This document shows, piece after piece, positions 31,901-44,729 of a stretch of DNA of 64,000 nucleotides. This DNA is from Acanthacorydalis orientalis (taxonomy: Eukaryota; Arthropoda; Insecta; Megaloptera; Corydalidae), in NCBI GenBank assembly GCA_034766995.1, contig CM068318.1, positions 37,496,956-37,560,955 on the forward strand, given 5' to 3'. The notes under the pieces are model-generated. The model searched no databases. It was not told where the DNA came from and was given only the letters and a program-made list of their open reading frames with translations. The stretch's first letter is position 1; each line of letters opens with the position of its first letter. A program made the position numbers and the translations under genes.

Positions 31901-31902
<2 letters not shown>
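30741..31902 (-). mobile_element. Tigger-like element with C-terminal transposase part
   Basis: The ends are CAGACAAGTCTCTTTTTAT and the inverse of CAGTCGAGCCTGTTTTTAT, with TA beside the right end. The minus-strand frame 31621-31310 (103 codons, extended upstream to about 31740 by IRPQTLNACWK) gives LAHEIGEEGFDAFIKNDVDE and EGLQLCNKLENHFL. That is the acidic C-terminal region of Tigger/jerky transposases. The catalytic domain is missing. Confidence 0.82.
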
Positions 31903-31906
<4 letters not shown>

Positions 31907-31959
<53 letters not shown>

Positions 31960-31966
31960 GATATAT
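31907..31966. repeat. (TA)n microsatellite
   Basis: Starts within a few bases of the right end of the Tigger-like element, so that element sits between two TA runs. Confidence 0.95.
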
Positions 31967-32269
31967 ATATATATATAACGATATGGAACTTTTTTCATTT
32001 GAAATATGTAATTATTCAACGTGATACATTTTGATATAAATAAATATATCTATAATCCAAACTACTTGTAAATAAGTGATTCGATATTTAAATTTTTAAC
32101 TAAAATATTTGTATGTAGGTACTACTTTTAAATTGTTCTTTGATAAATCTAAAATATAAATTATTTTGTTCCAAACAAATTAATTTTAATTTCAAATTTT
32201 AAAAATCAACTCATTGTTCTATTTTTTGTGGAATATTTTTTTTTTTTGTGGAATATTTTTTTTTGTGGA

Positions 32270-32272
<3 letters not shown>

Positions 32273-32332
<60 letters not shown>
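32273..32332. repeat. (TA)n flanked by GTGGAAGATA on both sides
   Basis: The 60-bp TA run is bordered by the same short word (TTGTGGAAGATA) left and right, and further copies of TTTTTTGTGGAA lie upstream. This suggests local slippage or duplication. Confidence 0.9.
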
Positions 32333-32336
<4 letters not shown>

Positions 32337-32509
32337 GGAAGATACGGAATTGCTTTTTTTATGATTCGCTTTGACATATTAATAATTTTAAAAACGTTTT
32401 CCGCTGCTTCAAAATAAAGTTGACTCTTTTGGTAGGCCAGTTTGAGTGACTCCTCTATGATTATATATACACAAACGCATGTGAGTGTGTATGTGTAAGA
32501 TTTCAATTA

Positions 32510-33720
32510 CAGGCAGGTACGTATATCAAGTACAAAGATTAAAAAGCCCCGAGGACGTCGTTGTCCCTTTTGTCAGCAGATGACGGCCGTATATAAATCG
32601 ACGGTGCACAACATTAGGTTTATCAAAACATTTCCAGCTTCAATTTCTACTACGTTACAGATATAACCTTTATTTAGCTCGCAGCATCTCTGGAACAACC
32701 AGTTGTCTAGCAACACATAAAAAAAGTAATTGGGGAAAAAAAGGCTCGACGATTTCAGTACAAACACGTACACACATACGTATCACACATACACGCATGT
32801 GTCCTCTCGTTCGTACTCGCTCGAACTCACGTTCCGCGACCGGGACTGAACAAAACAAACAGGGTAAAAAAAAACACACCGCAGATATCGTTCAATCTAT
32901 TGTCAGAACATCCAGTGGGAATAGTCGCAGGTCGTGCGGCGAGTAACAAAAACTAGTAAGTCCCGCCCATGAACTGCGAGCCGGGCCAATCGTTCACGTC
33001 GAACCACCGCCATATTTGTTTGGTGAACGCGCCGCTGTCCGCAACGCTCGCAGCGAGCGACGCGCGTACTAATTGATTAAGTATACAATTTCTGTAATAT
33101 ACAGCACGCATTTTGATCGTGCGTCGTGTAAAATTCGATTTTTCCGATACGACGATTAATAATTAATAGCGAACGACGCGATTCGATTAGGAAATGTGTA
33201 ACGGGTCCGCGTCACGGCGATAACGTGCGATGGTACCGTCGAACCGATTTGTAAACAGCGACCAAGAAGTACGATTTTCATTCATATTTTAAAATACACG
33301 CGTATGTATTATTGTTGCACGGCTGTCACAAGAAACGTACTTCGGATCATTCAGAATCCACGTCGAGTCGATTGATCTTCCTGTACAGATACTGTTTGTT
33401 TGTTTATTTTATTTTTATTTTTTATTTTTGATCAGTGCTCGCTCGAAAACGTACAGTTATTGTTCTGTGAAAGTTTTATGAAGATAAACTGTGTGTTTCT
33501 GTTGAATGGACACGTTGTTACGTCAGGACATCTGCCTATGTGATTCTCGTACGAAACAGATTTGATAAACGGTGACGTCGATTCGGTAAGTGGATTATAT
33601 AGTTCGACCAATTCGTAACGTATATGCCATAACATGTTAGTTGTTCGGTCCGTTACACAGTTCCGATTTGAACTAGTGGTACTGTCGATCAATTTTCACT
33701 ATCTAATTGAAAATTGAATG
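32510..33720. promoter_or_regulatory. CpG-rich island, candidate promoter or 5' exon
   Basis: About 1.2 kb of markedly higher GC and CpG density, without TA runs or transposon remnants. It has a TATA-like word at 32590-32597 (GTATATAAAT) and CG-dense stretches at 33000-33260. No coding frame is convincing. It may be the promoter/5'UTR of a gene whose coding exons lie outside the window. Confidence 0.4.
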
Positions 33721-33913
33721 TACATTTAGACAGGGATACATTTCTGATCGATTTCTTGAAAAATAAATCTTTTTATTGCTTGTATAATTCTGTACAGATT
33801 TTATGACATGATTTCAATTGAAAAATGATATTTTCTTTGTCAATTATACAACTATTTTCATTCGGTTCTGCATAAAAGTAAATTTCATATTCTATTTTTT
33901 TTACAAATAATTA

Positions 33914-34124
33914 TATAGGTGATTCAACTAAGGCTTCCACACGGAAGTATTAAAAAAAACGGAAGAATTTAAAAAACATGTTATTTCCCATTCAGAATTT
34001 TAGTTCAATTGTATTTTAGTATTGAACTGAACTAAAATAATATATAAAAAAATAATATGGCTTTTTTAACCCCTGCGCGCCCTTTTAATACTCCCATGTG
34101 GGAAACCAAATTGAATCGCCTATA
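33914..34124. mobile_element. MITE family C, copy 2 (211 bp)
   Basis: The terminal inverted repeats are about 42 bp: TATAGGTGATTCAACTAAGG on the left, inverse of TATAGGCGATTCAATTTGGT on the right, both reaching GAGTATTAAAA-type sequence. No coding capacity. Confidence 0.88.
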
Positions 34125-34338
34125 ATATAGATAAATGTTTTATAACTGTTTTCCATTTTTGAAATTTAAGGATTTTTACAAAAACAGAATGAAAATTTCT
34201 ATAATACTTGCTCTGGGGAACATTAAAATTTGCAATTATATTTCTAATATAAACACTTTATTAATATTAACATTTGGATACTGTCAAATAAGAATCAATT
34301 TAAATGTACTGTTTCTATTTGATATAGAATTTCGAATT

Positions 34339-34372
<34 letters not shown>

Positions 34373-34489
34373 GTTCTTCTATGAAAAATAAAATATTAAA
34401 AATTATACCTTTTGTCTTCAGTTATATTACTATTCTAATTCTATTCTATATAGGAACCAAATTAATATTTTCTTTTTCTTACAAATTAC

Positions 34490-34491
<2 letters not shown>

Positions 34492-34539
<48 letters not shown>
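34492..34539. repeat. (TA)n microsatellite
   Basis: TA run; another is at 34341-34369. Confidence 0.95.
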
Positions 34540-34540
<1 letters not shown>

Positions 34541-34912
34541 TTTTGTTTTTGAACTTTAAAAGATTTTGACATTAGAAATATGTATGATATTGATTTTATA
34601 AACCTAAAATGAATGATTAATCTTAAGAGATTCGGCGGTTGTATTTAAACTGGTTAATTGACGTTGGATTGTTTTCCAAACTATTTTTTTCGGGCAAATA
34701 TTTCTGTATCATTTATACTGTTAATTGAGTGTGGAATAGTTTTTCAATTGAACCCGTTATTTGGAAATAAATAATTTGTTTTCACTCAATAGAACAATTA
34801 TATTAATTAATTTTACATGAGATCCAAAATTATATTTTAATTTTTAATATATATATATATATTGAAATTTAAAAAATATATTGAAAAAATACTATAAAAT
34901 TTATATAGTATT

Positions 34913-35260
34913 TGTTTTGAGTAAATTAAACCTGATTACAATATATTTTAGCAGATTCCAATATTCCAAATATAAAAAAAAGCATATAAATGTTTCTAAA
35001 AATACATTCATAAATTGAATTTAAACGTTTGTACTGATATCCTGCAAGGGTTCCAACGGACTAAAACAAGATGTGTTTTGAGTAAATTAATGATTATAAT
35101 ATATTTTAGGGATTTAATATCATTTAAATTGGAAAATTCCAATAGTTCAAATAGAACAAAATTCTAATAACTGTTTCTAAAAAAAGTCTATAAATTGAAT
35201 TTAAACGTTTGTACTGATATTCTAAAAGGATCTCAACGGATTAAAACAAGATGTAGAACT
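34913..35260. repeat. Two-copy tandem duplication, 160-180 bp unit
   Basis: TGTTTTGAGTAAATTAA starts both units (34913 and 35074), and both end near AAAACAAGATGT (35063 and 35243). The central AAATTGAATTTAAACGTTTG block is identical. Confidence 0.88.
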
Positions 35261-36000
35261 GAATTTAAATTATATTATATATATATATATATAAATTAAT
35301 TTTTGAATTCGAAATGTTCTAAAATTTATATTATATCTGAGTTGAGAGTATTAACTTTGCTCACACTATATTTAAAAGGTTTAATAAATACATATCAATG
35401 AACCTTTAGATGTTTGAAACAGAAATACATTTTTGTCAACATATTTCAAAAAACAATTCGATTTGATTAACAGTTTGAAACGATTTTATAATTTTTTTTA
35501 AACAAATTAAAATCTTATCAAAACGAATATTTTCTTTCTTAATTACACTATTATTTTAACTGTTTAAGTTTTAGGTCAGAACTAAATATTTTAGTTCTTC
35601 TTACAAATAATTTATATATATATATACATAACCACAAGATAAAATGAAAAAATCTATAGTAGGTTGATTAGTTATTTGGGATTTAATGGCGCGTAGACAA
35701 CTAAGGTCATTTGCGCCCGAGAATGTATAGTAATTAGACGAAGAAAAGTTAGTATTGGAAACAATCTGTTTAAGCGGTTTAATAATTTCTCTTAAAAAAC
35801 TTTTGAGTCTTTGAATAATGTATTCATTGTCGCTCAGTATTTTCCAGAAAAATTTTCTGTTCTACATAGAATGTTTTTCTATTTTATAATAGTTCTTCAA
35901 TAAAAATTTAAATATCATAGTCAATTATTTTGTTTATCAATAGACAATTATTTGACAGTAGTTCTTCATAGAAATCACATTTTTTTAAAAAAATAATATT

Positions 36001-36109
<109 letters not shown>

Positions 36110-37496
36110 ATAAGTGTAAGAAAACTTACAATTAACAATTACTTATTTAAGTTATTAATTTAAACTAGTACTACATACTGGCATAGAAATATGTTTCTAA
36201 TCAGTCTGTTTGAAAACAATTTTTATTTTATATTAGTTTTATAATAGTTTTTTTAGCTGAAACATTTCTACTGAACTGAACATTTAAGTCAATTGCTAAT
36301 TTTTAACGATGAAAACTTGTATAGAGTTTGTTGAAATTAGAATTGATAGATTTTAATCGATTTAAAAATCAAAAATCTATGTTTCAAATTTGATAATTGA
36401 GTTTGGTGTGTTACACTTTTGAACTGACTGTCTTCGAATCTAAACCTCCGACGTATGCTATCGTTTTTTAATAAGTATCGTTCGAATGTAATATTGTTTA
36501 ACACATTTAAATCTTTATATTATTCTAAAGAAAGCAAAAAATATTTTTCTCTTTATATTGTTAAGTATTGGTGCTTTTTCAAGTATTTTTTTAGTACCAT
36601 ATATTATGTTTTGGCAGAAATTTATTTTACAACATACAATTTTGGAAGTAAAACAAACGCACATGTATTATAAATATATTTTTTAAAAGTAATTTCAAAA
36701 TATATCAATGAAAAAAAGTATTTTTAATATATAATAACCAGAAAATAAATAAAGAAATCTATAGTAGGTTGTGAGTGGTTGTTGTTTAAAGGCGCATAGA
36801 TAAGTAACATACAACAATACTATATATTAGTAACAATTGTACTGTACATATAAAGTTATTGTTATCTTTGGCCAAATACGTTTGAATTATTGTTGAAACT
36901 TGTAATCGGTTTAGGCTCTTAAATAATATTTTATTATATTTATTGAAAATTATTTTTCAAATATGATCGAAATACTTCTAAAGATAGTACAAGTATTGAA
37001 ACCAGTAATCAATAAAAAATATCTATCTGTTCAAACGGAAACAATGATAAAGTCATAAAAAATAGATCCGAATGATTCAGTATCACAACAAATAATTATA
37101 CTAATCTTTTGATGAAAAAGCTACAATAGAATAAATTTTTTTTTGAATATTTAAAAGTAAACAATTAAAAATTTAAGATAAATGAAAAAAAAAGAAATTG
37201 ATGTATTCGAGTATTTTTATTCTGAGTTGTGATAATAAACCGATTTAGTAATTTTATAAATAAATTTTTAACTAAAAGTCGTACATTAAACTGTCAACGA
37301 TTTAAATTCAAACCTTTTTTTATATTTTATTTACTTATTTTTTTTTAAAAAAATATATATGACTTTTACACTTATTTATCATAGAATCCAGAGCAAAGTG
37401 TATTCTTCCATTTCGGATCTCGACCGATGTTAAAAGTCTATGAACCTGTGTTTATGTGTTAATTAAAGATATGAAGTAAATACTATTTGTAGCTAT

Positions 37497-37530
<34 letters not shown>

Positions 37531-38670
37531 GTTAAAGCTTTTCATTTCTATAGAATATATTATTAATCTAGTAATAAAAAATCGGTTAATGGTTTCTTGC
37601 AAAAAAATGCAATTAAAGCCTAAAGAGTCCTGTTTAGACTACCAGAATATTTTTTTTCAAAATATGATTTCTGAAGATATTATTTGAAGTTTTCAAATGA
37701 AAACAGATGATTTTTTTAAAAAATAATTAACATTTTATAAATAAACGCAATAGTTGTCTATTAATATCGATATACAGTGTAAAATTATTATTTAAACATT
37801 ATGTATCTTTCTTCATTAAAAATATATACCGGATTAAATATCTAGAGAATTGAAGTATAAACTGATTATTTTTTTAAAATAAAACATATAAAAATCATTA
37901 AACAGTACGAATGAAATTAGATTCAAATTGTGCCATTTTAAATATTGTTTGTATATCATCATTATGTATTACATATTAATGTTTGTATTTTTTGAATATC
38001 AGCTTATAAAAAAATAAACATTGAACTTTAATTTTTGAACTGAAACTGTCCACGTTTTCGGATTTATTTATTTGTAAAATTATGATTTGCTATTTTGTAT
38101 CCGCCGTACAAAGTGTGCACAGTGTAGAGTTTGTCATTTCTTGATACAAATTTTATTTTAGATCAGTTGATTGAAACCTTAAAATGAAATACAGTTTTGA
38201 GTTTCATTTTTATTAACAACATTTTTTTGTTACAATTATAAATTAATTATTACTTTATTAGAGTGTGTCAAAGATTGAATGCAGAATTATTTAATGTGCT
38301 TTATTAAACAAAATTTAATAATAAACACAATTAACAGTAATTAATGTATTATTAATAAACAGTATTGAAAATCTATTTGAATTTTGTACCCATTTCTATT
38401 ACTTTGTTATTTATTTAACATATTATCATTATTATTTTCGTATAAGTGTTTGATTAAACTTTGTTCAATATTTATACTTTGTTTTATCATAAAATTATAA
38501 AGGTTCTTATATATTTTCTTACATTTCTATGCAAGATTTAATATCTAACACATACAGAATTTAAATTTTTTTATTAATTCATATAGTATATCATATATTA
38601 ATTATGATGTAATTTAAAATGAATGAAATTAAATATTGAGTTCTAAATAGAATAAAATTGAATTTAAAAA

Positions 38671-38672
<2 letters not shown>

Positions 38673-38729
<57 letters not shown>
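38673..38729. repeat. (TA)n microsatellite
   Basis: Uninterrupted TA run. Confidence 0.95.
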
Positions 38730-38732
<3 letters not shown>

Positions 38733-38856
38733 GGGCTAAAATGAGAGTTGAGTTCCTCACTGAAAATATAATACATATGATTAAAAATATTGGAATAAAA
38801 CTAGAAAAAAATATTTTAATGTTGTGATATTAAAAAGATATCAAACATTTATTTTA

Positions 38857-39361
38857 TGAGGTGTACACATTAATTCGCCACTATTTTTGTAGAAAATGAA
38901 TGTTTACAGAAAAATGGAATACATTTCAATCTTGAAATATTTCCCATTATTTTGCATAACTTTGCTCTAACTGTCTGACGAATCCCTTGTCGAAAAAAGA
39001 TGGAAGCTTTAAGCAAATGAAGTCTTGATACATTTTCGGACCTCTTCTATTGTTTTAGCGTTTTTTGCATGTTTTATGCGTCATAATATCTTCCCTTTAA
39101 GTTGTACGAATCGCTACTGCGGCTTCAGCAGGATTTTTTTTAACTAGAATGCAAAAAGTATGCAATTTTCAATATTCTGCTTTTTCGACGATATCATGTT
39201 TATTATTACTTTGAGATTTGCCAACTACTTGACTAAGATATATAGTATTTTTAAATCTCAAGGTTCGGACTTGAAAATCCTAGAACGACGAGAAAATTCT
39301 GGTATTTAAAAGAGTTACGATTGATTCAATTTAAAGGCACAGAATCAATTCTTACACTTAA
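38857..39361 (-). mobile_element. Mariner family B, internally deleted, copy 1
   Basis: 505 bp with ends GAGGTGTACACATTAATTCG and the inverse of TAAGTGTAAGAATTGATTC. The minus strand holds decayed pieces of a mariner N-terminus (KNAAEA region) and, near the other end, a C-terminal LP-D-W---IIQNNG-type motif. The middle of the transposase is absent. Confidence 0.8.
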
Positions 39362-39541
39362 TAATTCTCTTTCAAATCTTAATATTACATTGAATATTTA
39401 ATAATTTAAAACAAAGGGAAATATATTTTTGCAAGTAATTTATTTATAAAAATAAGTTGCACTTTATTTTTTACTCAACGTTGTAAAGTGTACTAAAATT
39501 TTATTCAAATGTAGAATTTAATTGAATTTTCATGTTCCTTT

Positions 39542-39546
<5 letters not shown>

Positions 39547-39614
<68 letters not shown>

Positions 39615-39631
39615 ATATGTATATGTATATA

Positions 39632-39692
<61 letters not shown>
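39547..39692. repeat. (TA)n microsatellite, about 146 bp
   Basis: The longest TA-rich run in the window, with a few TG interruptions. It abuts the nad2 NUMT. Confidence 0.97.
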
Positions 39693-39694
<2 letters not shown>

Positions 39695-40165
39695 AGAATT
39701 GGTTTGAATGAAATGATAAATTTTGAAGTTCATAAAAATTATAATAATTGAAATTTGATAGAAAAGAATAAAATAAAAAACATATTGCTCATAATAATTT
39801 ACTAATCAAAAAAGCTCTCAAAATTCACCCAACATGATTATTAGATGAAAAGGCTAGTAATGAACGTAAATTAATTTGATTTAATTCTCCAATTGATTCA
39901 ATTAGTAATTTTATAAGATAGCACAATAAATAAATTTTAAAGAATAATTAAAAGAAAATTATATAATAAGGGCGATTTTTTCCAATGTGATTAAAGTTAA
40001 TACATTAAATCAATCTAGATTTTCTATTACTGCTGGGAATCAAAAATGAAATGGAGCATCCCCAGTTTAAGTAGAAGAGCAAAATCAAGTATAATTTGAT
40101 CAACATTAATTGAATCATAAAAAATGAATATTCATTCTTCTAAAAAAATTATAATAATAGAATTT
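39695..40165 (-). pseudogene. nad2: Nuclear copy of mitochondrial nad2 (NUMT)
   Basis: Minus-strand translation with the invertebrate mitochondrial code (TGA as Trp, ATA as Met, AGA as Ser) gives APFHFWFPAVMENLDWFN, VLTLIT, then in a second frame ESIGELNQINLRSLLAFSSN and [19 protein letters not shown]. These are hallmark NADH dehydrogenase subunit 2 segments in the right order. At least two frameshifts are present. TGA codons would stop nuclear translation, so it is a dead mitochondrial insertion of about 470 bp. It lies between TA runs at 39547-39692 and 40168-40190. Confidence 0.9.
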
Positions 40166-40174
40166 AATACATAC

Positions 40175-40207
<33 letters not shown>

Positions 40208-40365
40208 TTTAGTAGGTCGTATCAGTAGTTTGTTGTAGCACTAATTTGTAAATATATTTTATTACTGAAATATTTGTATAAAACTAATTTAAAAAATCAA
40301 TATTCTTAAAAATGATAGTAAAATTTTTAACGACCTGTTTGAAGTGAGAGAATTAACTTTTATTA

Positions 40366-40373
<8 letters not shown>

Positions 40374-40431
<58 letters not shown>
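40374..40431. repeat. (TA)n microsatellite
   Basis: Uninterrupted TA run. 40.2-40.96 kb is otherwise featureless AT-rich DNA. Confidence 0.95.
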
Positions 40432-40435
<4 letters not shown>

Positions 40436-40959
40436 AGATGTATAGATATTTAAAAATAAAACAATTTAAAAGAACAAGCTATCAAATGAATAAAATAAAA
40501 ATTAGGTATTTAAATTTTTTTTTACTGTCAGCCGTAACTTTTTAATTTTTTATTACGTTTTTTTTTCAATTAAAAATCTCTACAAATATTTTATTTTATA
40601 TAGATTCTAGTAAGAGTATAAATAATGATTGAATTTTATTAAAGTTTCAATAATGAATACATGAAAGGTTTTGAAAATCTATTCAATTGAATACGTTTCC
40701 TAGAATTATTACATTTTTTAAATTTTCATTTCAAATGTTCAAAAGAGTTATGAAACTTTTGTTATTCGTTTCAATTAAAAGCAGGAGTAGATATGAAATA
40801 TAAAATAATTAGAGAATTGAGTGAAAAGCTATATATGTATATATATATATATATATATATAAAATCAGTATTAGAAGTTACTTTTAAAAATTTCAAGAAT
40901 TTGATCTTTGAATTTTTTAATAAAACATATTTTTAGTTAATTATAAATAGTATGTTTTT

Positions 40960-42265
40960 CTGTACACTTTATTGTTTTCATACTAAGAAATAGTTCTTTT
41001 GTTTGATATTAGTAGTACAATATTGTAAGATTTTTTTTCTTTATTTTATACAATGAACGTAGCATGCGTTTCAATGATGAAATCTACGGAATTGAACTAA
41101 ATTTGGTCCTACAAGTCAATTAACTATGTAAATGAAATTTTAGATAGTTAAATTTTCATGTACATTCGCCCATTTATAGATGTGTGGTATATTAGTTAAT
41201 CTGATGTAATGAATTCAATAATTTATGATTTTTAATTATTTCGTTGTCATTAATTTTGAAAATGAAGGTGAATGTAATTTATAAATGTTGTTCGTTAACA
41301 TCTGTTGACAATTTAATGACATGTCTAGAGTATTTTTATACTGGGCAAATTTTATATTTTTTAATTTATATGATTTTGGTATAATGTGATTTTGAACTGA
41401 TGAAAAATAATAATAATCGTAAGTTGAGTCTACAACTAATACGTTTTCATTTAATTATTTCTTCTTTTGAATAACAATTTTATATCGAATTGAAAAATCA
41501 GAAATCACACTTTTATTATTCCAAATAGTACGTAGAAGGTCAAAATGCTTCAATAAAAGAAATGAAAGGTAAATCGTCAGGAACATTTTATATTTTTGTT
41601 TTTCAGTATATTTTCTATAAAGATTAACTCACTTTTCATTATTTTTATGATTTCTCTTACACTGAAAAATCATTCTTTGCATTTAGAATCTAAATATGTT
41701 AAAATGAACTCTCTATGAACTTATCTTGACTTCCAAATCGTTTTTCTTTCAACACTTTATTCAACTAGAAAAGAGGAAGTCATTACTTCAAGCCAAATCT
41801 CTGGTAAAGATGGAAAAGGTTTAAGGTTGGTTGATTTGTGATGGTTGGACTGTTTATGAATAGTGGGCTGTAGATAGTAGTCTGACCCGTATTTGAATTT
41901 TTATTAGTTTATTACAGTCTTGATAACAACAGAATTGTGAGCCATTGTATTGTCATTTTGAAACAGGTCATTATGGACCAATTTCTTATTGATTTCCATT
42001 ACGTTTCTATTAATTGTTCGTAAATGAAATCATGTATTTTTAGTCAATAATTAAGTTTTATTTTTGTGAAAAGTAGCTGATCGGCGAAATTGTTCTTGTG
42101 CTCTAAAAAACAATTGCTATACTTTTGTTAGTATTCAGTTGAGTCATTTCTGCGTCCTAAACAAAAATTGCCATACTTTTATTGGAATTAATTTGAGTTA
42201 TTTTTAATGTACAGTTGAGTTGATTTTGTTGTACGTTCGACTTCAACAATAAATGCTGCCACTGC
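40960..42265 (-). mobile_element. Decayed mariner-sized repeat (family E/D)
   Basis: About 1.3 kb. Minus-strand fragments include NDLFQNDNTMAHNSVV near 41945-41990, matching the second catalytic region of mariners. Its two ends (40960-41125 and 42130-42265) recur, inverted and joined, at 61725-61955, which marks them as one element. The middle (41690-41870) is similar to 46070-46180. Termini are not exactly placed. Confidence 0.6.
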
Positions 42266-42276
42266 ATACTTTATTA

Positions 42277-42643
42277 CAGTGTTCTTCAAACTGTGTTCCG
42301 TAAAATCCTGGGATTCCGCGAGTTAAAATCAAAATTCGAAAGAATTTTCGAAGAAAAACCCGAAAAGCTAAAAATTCAAAATAGTAAATTTATAATAATT
42401 TCTTTTATTTCTATAAACATCTGTTAACTATTATTATGCAGTAAAACTGTATTTATTGGTGCATATGACGATCCGACTAAATCAGATCTGAATAATAAAA
42501 TTTGATCATGTAAGATGGCTGATTTTCAAAACTTGTGGGTAACGCATCTTGAATTTTCTGGAGATGGTAGGCGTTCCGCACAAAAATTAAAGGTTCCATG
42601 AATTTTCAATATTCCATGAATCGACAAAGTTTGAAGATCACTG
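42277..42643. mobile_element. hAT-type MITE with 8-bp target-site duplication
   Basis: The ends are CAGTGTTCTTCAAACTGTGT and the inverse of CAGTGATCTTCAAACTTTGT. The 8-bp flanks are CTTTATTA (42269-42276) and CTTTATTG (42644-42651), one mismatch. CAGTG-type ends with 8-bp duplication are diagnostic of hAT. 367 bp, no coding capacity. Confidence 0.93.
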
Positions 42644-43764
42644 CTTTATTGTTTCATTTCGAAGTTTCAGTGGTAGATCTAGATTTAATTGTTAACTAGA
42701 ACACTCTGAAGTCTTCTATTAAAATGTTTCTTAAACATGAAGAGGAAAATTTCTTCAAAACCTATTTTTTTCATATTTTTGTTGCCATTTTTGACAATCA
42801 ATGATAACATATTAATGTTTTATACATGATTTCACAAATGAAATGTTCACTTGCCTCACAAAACACAAACATTTTTTCACGTAAAAATGTTCAATAATTG
42901 ATTACAGTTCATTTTGAATTGTTGCTAATGCATATTTCAATAATAATGCCATTATTATCAGAGCACAAAAGTATTAAAAAAATCACTGATTCTTGTTAAA
43001 AAAAATGTTGACAATAGGTTTAGAATTTAATCGATTTGGTTGTTTTTGTGTCATATTTGGAGATTTATTCAATAACGTTTCTTATATTCTTCGATATTTC
43101 ATCATTTACAGTTTTGTTTGTGCTCTCACTGTGACAATTATATTTCAGTGACTATGTACCTTACTTGAAGAGTTTTATTCATTTAGAAACGGTTGGCAAC
43201 GATGGAACACCATCTACATGAAATTTTGATGACTCATAGTCATTATAGTTCTTTATTTTTGCAAGTTGACTGATTTTATGAAAAAACATTATTTATGTAC
43301 TTGACACTCTATTAAAATAAAACAATGACATGCTCATGTATCGATGGTGTATGAGTAATGTTAGAATAAGCTTTAAGAAATCAGTTGAATCAGAAATCAA
43401 ATTTACTTGCATAGTATTGATATTAATACTCGGTTATAAATCTGTTTTAATTTTTTGACCATGTCATGTGCAAAACAGACAACAAAACCCATTTAGATGA
43501 ATAATCACGATGAAATTATGATAGATGTGTGAATATCGAGTTTATAAAATGTTTCAGTTCGGCACATGAAGCTCATCGTTAAAAAAATAATTTATAAAAT
43601 ATTTTCATATTAATAATCAGATATTAAATTTTATTCTCAATTTGAAAGATGTATTTGTATATAAATTTTATAAATATAGCTTCTGTTTATTAAATATTTA
43701 ACATAATTAGACTGAAGGTTTATTCAAAGCATTATTAACTCTGAGTAAATTTAGAATACATTTA

Positions 43765-43766
<2 letters not shown>

Positions 43767-43809
<43 letters not shown>
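43767..43809. repeat. (TA)n microsatellite
   Basis: TA run. 43.0-44.5 kb is otherwise AT-rich without recognised features. Confidence 0.95.
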
Positions 43810-43813
<4 letters not shown>

Positions 43814-44729
43814 TAAAGTACTTTTTGTATAAGATAATTTTTGCCAATCAAAAAATACCAGTGATATATAAAATATATAAGTGGTCTGTTTAAAAAAAAT
43901 CCTTCTTACTGATTAAACGAAACGTAATAAAAACGAAAATAAGATTTTAGTAAATTGATGCTCTGAGATATTAAAAAATTTCAAAAGAGACATTTAAATT
44001 TGTTTTTAGGCAATAAATAGAATGATTTATAGTTTTTATTTAAGTAGTAATATGGTACGTATTTTTATTGATGTTTTTTTTATGCATGAAAATAAAAAAG
44101 ATTTCTTTTTAAAATATTTCAACAAATCACAACATTAACGGAGATAGCTAATAAACTAAAATTGTAAAAATAACCTGTATGCTATAAAGCAAATATATTT
44201 TTATACGCACACCGAGTCACTTTTTTTATAAAAAAAGTTATTAAAAATAAAAAAATAAAAACGTTTATTTTTCATTTATATTTAAACTCTTTTTTTATTT
44301 TATACGATAACATTTTCAATATGTGTAGCATAACGTGATAAAATTTAAATAATAAGTTTGAAAATGACTCAAGTTATTAAATATTTGAAACTGTGAAAAG
44401 ATATATATATATATAAATTTAAATATAATTTTAGATAATGATTAAATAGTTTTGTCGTGTTTACTTATAATAAAACTGTGTACAATATAGTGCAAGCACT
44501 GTTTCTAACCTCACTTTTTTTCGGATCGAATATATGAGCAATAATTGATTATTGAACATTTTTGATTATTGATTCTAAGTATTTTGGTGGTAATGTCATT
44601 ACTTTCAACGAGAGAAAATGTATAGTTAATGGCTTCATCATCAAAATGTAAAAAAATCGTCCATGAAATGAAATATGGTCTTTATATCAAGTTTTATCTG
44701 TTAATATACTTAAAATTATCAAGGAAATA

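Noticed and set aside
33432..33692. Minus-strand open frame of 86 codons in the CpG-rich island
   Set aside because: No recognisable domain; the higher GC alone lowers stop density. Kept only as part of the candidate promoter region.
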